DNA of 35,217 nt, taken from positions 1 through 35,217 of the forward strand of contig CAKUWY010000025.1 in assembly GCA_934699585.1 (NCBI GenBank), in the 5' to 3' direction. Shown here piece after piece: positions 31,768 through 35,217 of this stretch (positions within the stretch are counted from its first letter, which is position 1; every line of letters begins with the position of its first letter). Source of the DNA: an uncultured Fibrobacter sp. (GTDB taxonomy: Bacteria > Fibrobacterota > Fibrobacteria > Fibrobacterales > Fibrobacteraceae). Below the pieces are notes generated by a model. The model was not told where the DNA came from. It was given only the letters and a program-made list of their open reading frames with translations, and made no database searches. Position numbers and translations under genes: made by a program.

Positions 31768-34323
31768 TTACTTCTTTACCCTATGGTAACCGCGAGTAGA
31801 AGTCTCGGATGTACGGGTATAGATGAATTCCACTTCGGTGGGTTCGCCAGCCTGAATGGCGCAATACTTACCATCCATACGAACAATCGTCACCTGGTAA
31901 ATGTAAGGACCAGTTGCAAGCTTACGTCCGTTCTGGGCAACCGGGTACATCTTCATGGCAACAAGCATAGCACCTGCTCCATGCAGTTTATTGGTTGCTG
32001 AACAGTCGTCGCTATATTTCGGCGTTCCATCCAAAGCCTTATTGAAGTCTTCAAGGCCCATTTCCTGGCTGTACTGACTTACGAAATGACCCATGTGGTC
32101 AAACACGCGGACATTCACACGGAAAGCCTGCATCGCGAGGAAGTTGAAGGTGATGCAAGGATCGGTTTCATCGGGATTGTGAGTGCACAAGCCTTCCTTG
32201 GAGTTCTTGCCTGCATAGGTGGCATAAGAACCCAACGACGGATCATTTACAAACTTCTTCTGTAAGTCAGCACTGATGTTATTAGGATCATCACCATTCA
32301 CCATATCAGGCGTAATGGGAATTATCTTCAATTCACCGGTGGCGTCGTTCGGGAGTCCGTCGCTGCCAGCGAGATTCGTGAGAATCTGGGACTGAGCGGT
32401 AAAGTCAGGACGGTTGATGGCCTTATCCTGCTGCACGACAGCTTCTTCGTACTTGACGGTAAGCATGACCCTGGCCCATTCCTCAGGGAATCCTTCCACT
32501 TTCTTGCCAGAAACAGACACGATATCGATGGCATGAGTATTCCAATATTCATAAACCATGTTCTCGGAGCCTTCAGTACCGGTATAGTTAAAGGCCAGGC
32601 CATCTCCGTTGCGGATATTGCCGATGATCGTTCCGGATTCATCTACGAGGACGCCCTTAAATTCATAAGAAATATCCTCTCCATTACCCTTGGTTTCTGT
32701 TACTCCGGTAAGGAGAACGCCATAAACAACCTCCTTGCCATTTACCATGCGCTTTACCAACATGGAGTAGCTCGTCGAGGCAGGATTAACCGTGCCCCCA
32801 ACCTTGGCGCCTGCATTGGCGGCGGCCTGGGCCTTAAGAGCGGTCATAGTTGCCTCGTCCAACGCAGTGTTCATGGTAACAGAAATAGAAGACTGACCAC
32901 CATCAATAGACGCAATGGCTTCGGTAATGGTGGGCTGCCCATACTTAGAAGGAGCAAGTTCTGAAAGGGAGGTACGAATCAACATGTTGGATCCGTCAGT
33001 CTGGCGGTCAGCATAGAAGAAGTGCAGGTGATGCCAAGAACCTTCACCCCAACCGGTTGCATCGCTTGCGCCAGTGCAGTTTGAATAATCAGCCAGAGGT
33101 TCACCTGCGTGACATCCATGATTATTTTCAGCAAGGGTCTTGATATTCACAGCTCCGGGAGCGGCCAAGTGGTTACCGCCAAGGTCCACCACCAGCACAC
33201 CATCCACAAAAATCCACATATCATCGTCACCCACGAATTCAAACACTTCGCCACCGCTCTCCTGGTTGGCAGCCCTGTACTTGAACTTGGCATAACCCAT
33301 CATAGTGAAAGCATAGTTACGCAGAAACTGGTTCGCACCAACAGACTGAGCCGCCGTAGGAGACTTGGGTCCTCCTGCAGCCTTCCAACGAGAACATTCG
33401 CTAGCACCCTTCTGGTCACCCGCATAACGATAGTCGTAAGGAGGGCAGAAAATAGCCAGTGACTGAGGTCCCCATTGCTGGCAACTTGAATTGATGGGAG
33501 TATTTTTTTCACCTTTCACTTGCACTTGGGGATTACATGCCGGAGGTCCCACATAAATTCCATTTTCAACGGAATCCAAAGGAGCGTAGCCACCATTATT
33601 GTAGTTGTAATTTACCTGGTAAAGGTTGTGGCCCACCGAAGGCAAATCCAGGGTCTTGTTGATACGGAAGTTCACACCATCCACATCTTCATACCACTGG
33701 TCAAAATGACCATTATCGCACAAATCAGCAAGCTTCTGAATATGTACTCCGTCGTACATATCGTACTCACCATCAGATTTCTTGGAATCAAACTTCAGGT
33801 GAGGTTGAACCATTCCTGGCGTGTAATACACTTCATTTGACCAAGGGCCTTCTTGGGCACAGCTTGCCGTCTTGACCGATTCAAGGGGGGAAGTTTGGCC
33901 ATTGGCGTAATTTCGAGTTTTATCGGCACATTCACCGTATTTCAAAACGGGACCGGCACTAATTTGCTGCAAGTAAGCGGGCAATTGGGGGTTCACCGTC
34001 ATCGGCTTTCCATCAACACCAATCATTGATCCTGTCTTGGAGCGTAGGTTTCCACAAGACATATGAAGGGCTGACCTGCCATACCAAGCCTGATCATACC
34101 CAACATACCCATAGTTTGTCGCATCATTCAGCATCTTGTTAGAGCAAGGACCGCCACACTTCCATTCAGCATCCGCATCACTTGTGGCAAACTCTTCTGA
34201 GAAGTTCTCAAAGTCTTCATGTTCCACACTAAAGTCGCGGACCACGATATCCAGTTGGGCGTCTGCAGCAAAAGCGGAACCTGCCACACAAGCGCAAGCC
34301 GCAATCCATTTTACTGTTTTCAT
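31768..34323 (-). CDS. Secreted fibro-slime domain protein
   Basis: This 851-residue protein has a signal peptide that ends near residue 22 (Ala-Phe-Ala). The fibro-slime domain, known from Fibrobacter and Dictyostelium adhesive proteins, is visible at about 320-450: FEFVGDDDMWIFVDGVLVVD, then LGGNHLAAPGAVN and WHHLHFFYADRQ. Its PA14-like fold suggests carbohydrate or surface binding. Many cysteines in the N-terminal 300 residues imply disulfides. Beyond about 470 a repetitive beta-rich region continues to a C-terminal domain that resembles sorting or adhesion tails. In Fibrobacter such proteins are linked to cellulose adhesion (family knowledge). The ATG at 34323 is preferred over TTG at 34332. 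It has its own terminator. Confidence 0.88.
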   Translation of the reverse strand: MKTVKWIAACACVAGSAFAADAQLDIVVRDFSVEHEDFENFSEEFATSDADAEWKCGGPCSNKMLNDATNYGYVGYDQAWYGRSALHMSCGNLRSKTGSMIGVDGKPMTVNPQLPAYLQQISAGPVLKYGECADKTRNYANGQTSPLESVKTASCAQEGPWSNEVYYTPGMVQPHLKFDSKKSDGEYDMYDGVHIQKLADLCDNGHFDQWYEDVDGVNFRINKTLDLPSVGHNLYQVNYNYNNGGYAPLDSVENGIYVGPPACNPQVQVKGEKNTPINSSCQQWGPQSLAIFCPPYDYRYAGDQKGASECSRWKAAGGPKSPTAAQSVGANQFLRNYAFTMMGYAKFKYRAANQESGGEVFEFVGDDDMWIFVDGVLVVDLGGNHLAAPGAVNIKTLAENNHGCHAGEPLADYSNCTGASDATGWGEGSWHHLHFFYADRQTDGSNMLIRTSLSELAPSKYGQPTITEAIASIDGGQSSISVTMNTALDEATMTALKAQAAANAGAKVGGTVNPASTSYSMLVKRMVNGKEVVYGVLLTGVTETKGNGEDISYEFKGVLVDESGTIIGNIRNGDGLAFNYTGTEGSENMVYEYWNTHAIDIVSVSGKKVEGFPEEWARVMLTVKYEEAVVQQDKAINRPDFTAQSQILTNLAGSDGLPNDATGELKIIPITPDMVNGDDPNNISADLQKKFVNDPSLGSYATYAGKNSKEGLCTHNPDETDPCITFNFLAMQAFRVNVRVFDHMGHFVSQYSQEMGLEDFNKALDGTPKYSDDCSATNKLHGAGAMLVAMKMYPVAQNGRKLATGPYIYQVTIVRMDGKYCAIQAGEPTEVEFIYTRTSETSTRGYHRVKK

Positions 34324-34375
34324 ATAACTCAATCTCCACCTATGTAGATAGGTACAATTAGACTGTGTAAATATA
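34324..34375 (-). promoter_or_regulatory. Promoter box and 5' hairpin of the fibro-slime mRNA
   Basis: On the minus strand TATATTTA (34368-34375) gives a leader of about 40 bases. A perfect 6-bp hairpin (34338-34343 with 34348-34353, loop of four) directly precedes GGAG (34334-34337), the ribosome-binding site ten bases before the ATG. The hairpin ends where GGAG begins, so it may shape ribosome access. Bases 34376-34445 hold only A/T tracts and short AT palindromes. Confidence 0.4.
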
Positions 34376-34501
34376 ACCCCAAAAAGACCATTTTGCCATC
34401 TTTTTTTTTAAATCCACCCCAAAAAAATGGCTTTGGCATTTTTCCGTGACCCAAAACAATTGGTTTTCGCGACATTTTGTTAAAAACGATTTACACTTTC
34501 C

Positions 34502-34507
34502 TATAAT
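34502..34507 (+). promoter_or_regulatory. TATAAT box immediately before the last gene
   Basis: TATAAT ends seven bases before the ATG at 34515, with TTGTTA at 34477-34482 upstream (19-base spacer). No Shine-Dalgarno fits between, which suggests a leaderless start. Confidence 0.45.
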
Positions 34508-34514
34508 TTCCGCC

Positions 34515-35132
34515 ATGAACTGGACTCTCATTGTAACCCTGCTCTTTGTACTGCTCTTTGTCCGCATTTTCTGGGCACACGTCAAAGCGAACAACGCACA
34601 GACAGAAGCGTACAAGAACCTTCCCACAAAGGACAAGTTGGCAGTATTGAAGGAATGTCTGCTGAACAACCCCACAGAAGGAAACCTTCAGAACTTGGCA
34701 AACTTTCTCAAAGAAATCGGGTCGGACCTGGGTGTCCAGTCCTATAAGCCCCTGATGGAGCGGCAACTGGCACTGGCAGACAAAAAAGAAAGCCTCGCCG
34801 AATGGGACAAGCTCTATGTGGAGCAATGCCACTGGATAGACCAGATTCGCCCGTTGGAGTTCATCGAGGCTGAATCCGCTAGAGACGCAGGCGGTACGGA
34901 AACCTATATCGTCCGCAGTCTAGAAGGAATTTCCAGACTGTATTCCGACGAAGCCATCGAAGACGCCCTAAAGCAGCTTGAACCGGATTACCCCAAGGCC
35001 AAGGCACTTTTGTTAAGTTATACGCAACTTGTAGAGGCCTGTGCCGAAAGTGGTGCCGACGACAAGTCCCTGGAGGCTCTCCGCAAAAAGCGTGACGCCT
35101 GGGTCGAGGATTTGCTGACGGTAGAAAAGTAA
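34515..35132 (+). CDS. Hypothetical protein with N-terminal membrane anchor
   Basis: This 205-residue protein of unknown function has one hydrophobic helix at about 3-20 that anchors a cytoplasmic or periplasmic helical domain rich in Leu, Glu and Lys. TPR-like spacing is suggested (KLAVLKECLLNNPTEGNLQN) but I cannot confirm repeats. I chose the ATG at 34515 over a GTG at 34446 because the membrane helix and a TATAAT box both sit there. It is divergent from the fibro-slime gene, and a terminator follows. Confidence 0.65.
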   Translation: MNWTLIVTLLFVLLFVRIFWAHVKANNAQTEAYKNLPTKDKLAVLKECLLNNPTEGNLQNLANFLKEIGSDLGVQSYKPLMERQLALADKKESLAEWDKLYVEQCHWIDQIRPLEFIEAESARDAGGTETYIVRSLEGISRLYSDEAIEDALKQLEPDYPKAKALLLSYTQLVEACAESGADDKSLEALRKKRDAWVEDLLTVEK

Positions 35133-35150
35133 ACCAACGCCAAAAAAAGT

Positions 35151-35178
35151 AACCCGCCGGCATAGCCGGCGGTTCTTC
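35151..35178 (+). terminator. Terminator of the last gene
   Basis: A perfect 8-bp stem (35154-35161/35165-35172) with loop ATA is followed by TTCTTC. An A7 run stands upstream. The last 38 bases of the window show only a small GGGC/GCCC hairpin. Confidence 0.7.
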
Positions 35179-35217
35179 ATAGACGGGCATAGCCCTAGGA
35201 TACTAGCAACGCGTCGC

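Noticed and set aside
1..35217. tRNA and rRNA genes
   Set aside because: No cloverleaf with the GTTCGA-type T-arm and no rRNA stretches were recognised by eye. A covariance-model scan would be needed to be certain.

Overview
The window looks like a chromosomal segment of a Fibrobacter-type bacterium (Fibrobacteres, FCB group). The evidence is a secreted fibro-slime domain protein, a one-membrane-subunit succinate dehydrogenase/fumarate reductase (sdhCAB) as expected in a succinate producer, a long-form IspG, and promoters of the TTG-N20-TAnnTTTR kind seen in the related Bacteroidetes. Species cannot be fixed from sequence alone. Most genes are on the minus strand.

Layout. 1-5600: terminators and a palindromic repeat, a FadL-type outer-membrane protein, an orphan ABC-2 permease, ettA, and a divergent Omp85/D15-like outer-membrane protein. 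5700-10230: serA, ispG and the divergent metK. 10330-12702: a three-gene polar amino-acid ABC importer. 12786-18744: a defence-type block with a UPF0175 protein, type III restriction (res) and modification (mod) genes separated by an inverted RelB/DinJ-like antitoxin gene, a 119-nt nested palindrome, and a PemK/MazF toxin-antitoxin pair. 18760-21535: a damaged second copy of sdhB, then two AT-rich genes for membrane/coiled-coil proteins, with large palindromic repeats on either side. 21619-25604: sdhB, sdhA, sdhC and ndk. 25799-35132: a PpiC-like lipoprotein, a divergent U32 protein, threonine synthase, the fibro-slime protein and a small membrane-anchored protein.

The most unusual signal is between the genes. 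Degenerate 7-bp tandem repeats, kept in phase and mixed with short perfect hairpins, begin exactly at the stop codon of at least six genes. One nine-unit array ends exactly at the start codon of res. Other palindromic repeats have entered reading frames without breaking them: one in the duplicate sdhB and one in res. Each has a relative elsewhere in the window. Four promoters share an identical 20-nt spacer, and several genes appear to be leaderless.

Functionally the core genes serve central metabolism (fumarate/succinate, serine, threonine, SAM, isoprenoids), nutrient import and envelope assembly. The block from about 12.8 to 21.5 kb is the accessory part: restriction-modification, toxin-antitoxin and an unknown membrane pair between the importer and sdh operons.
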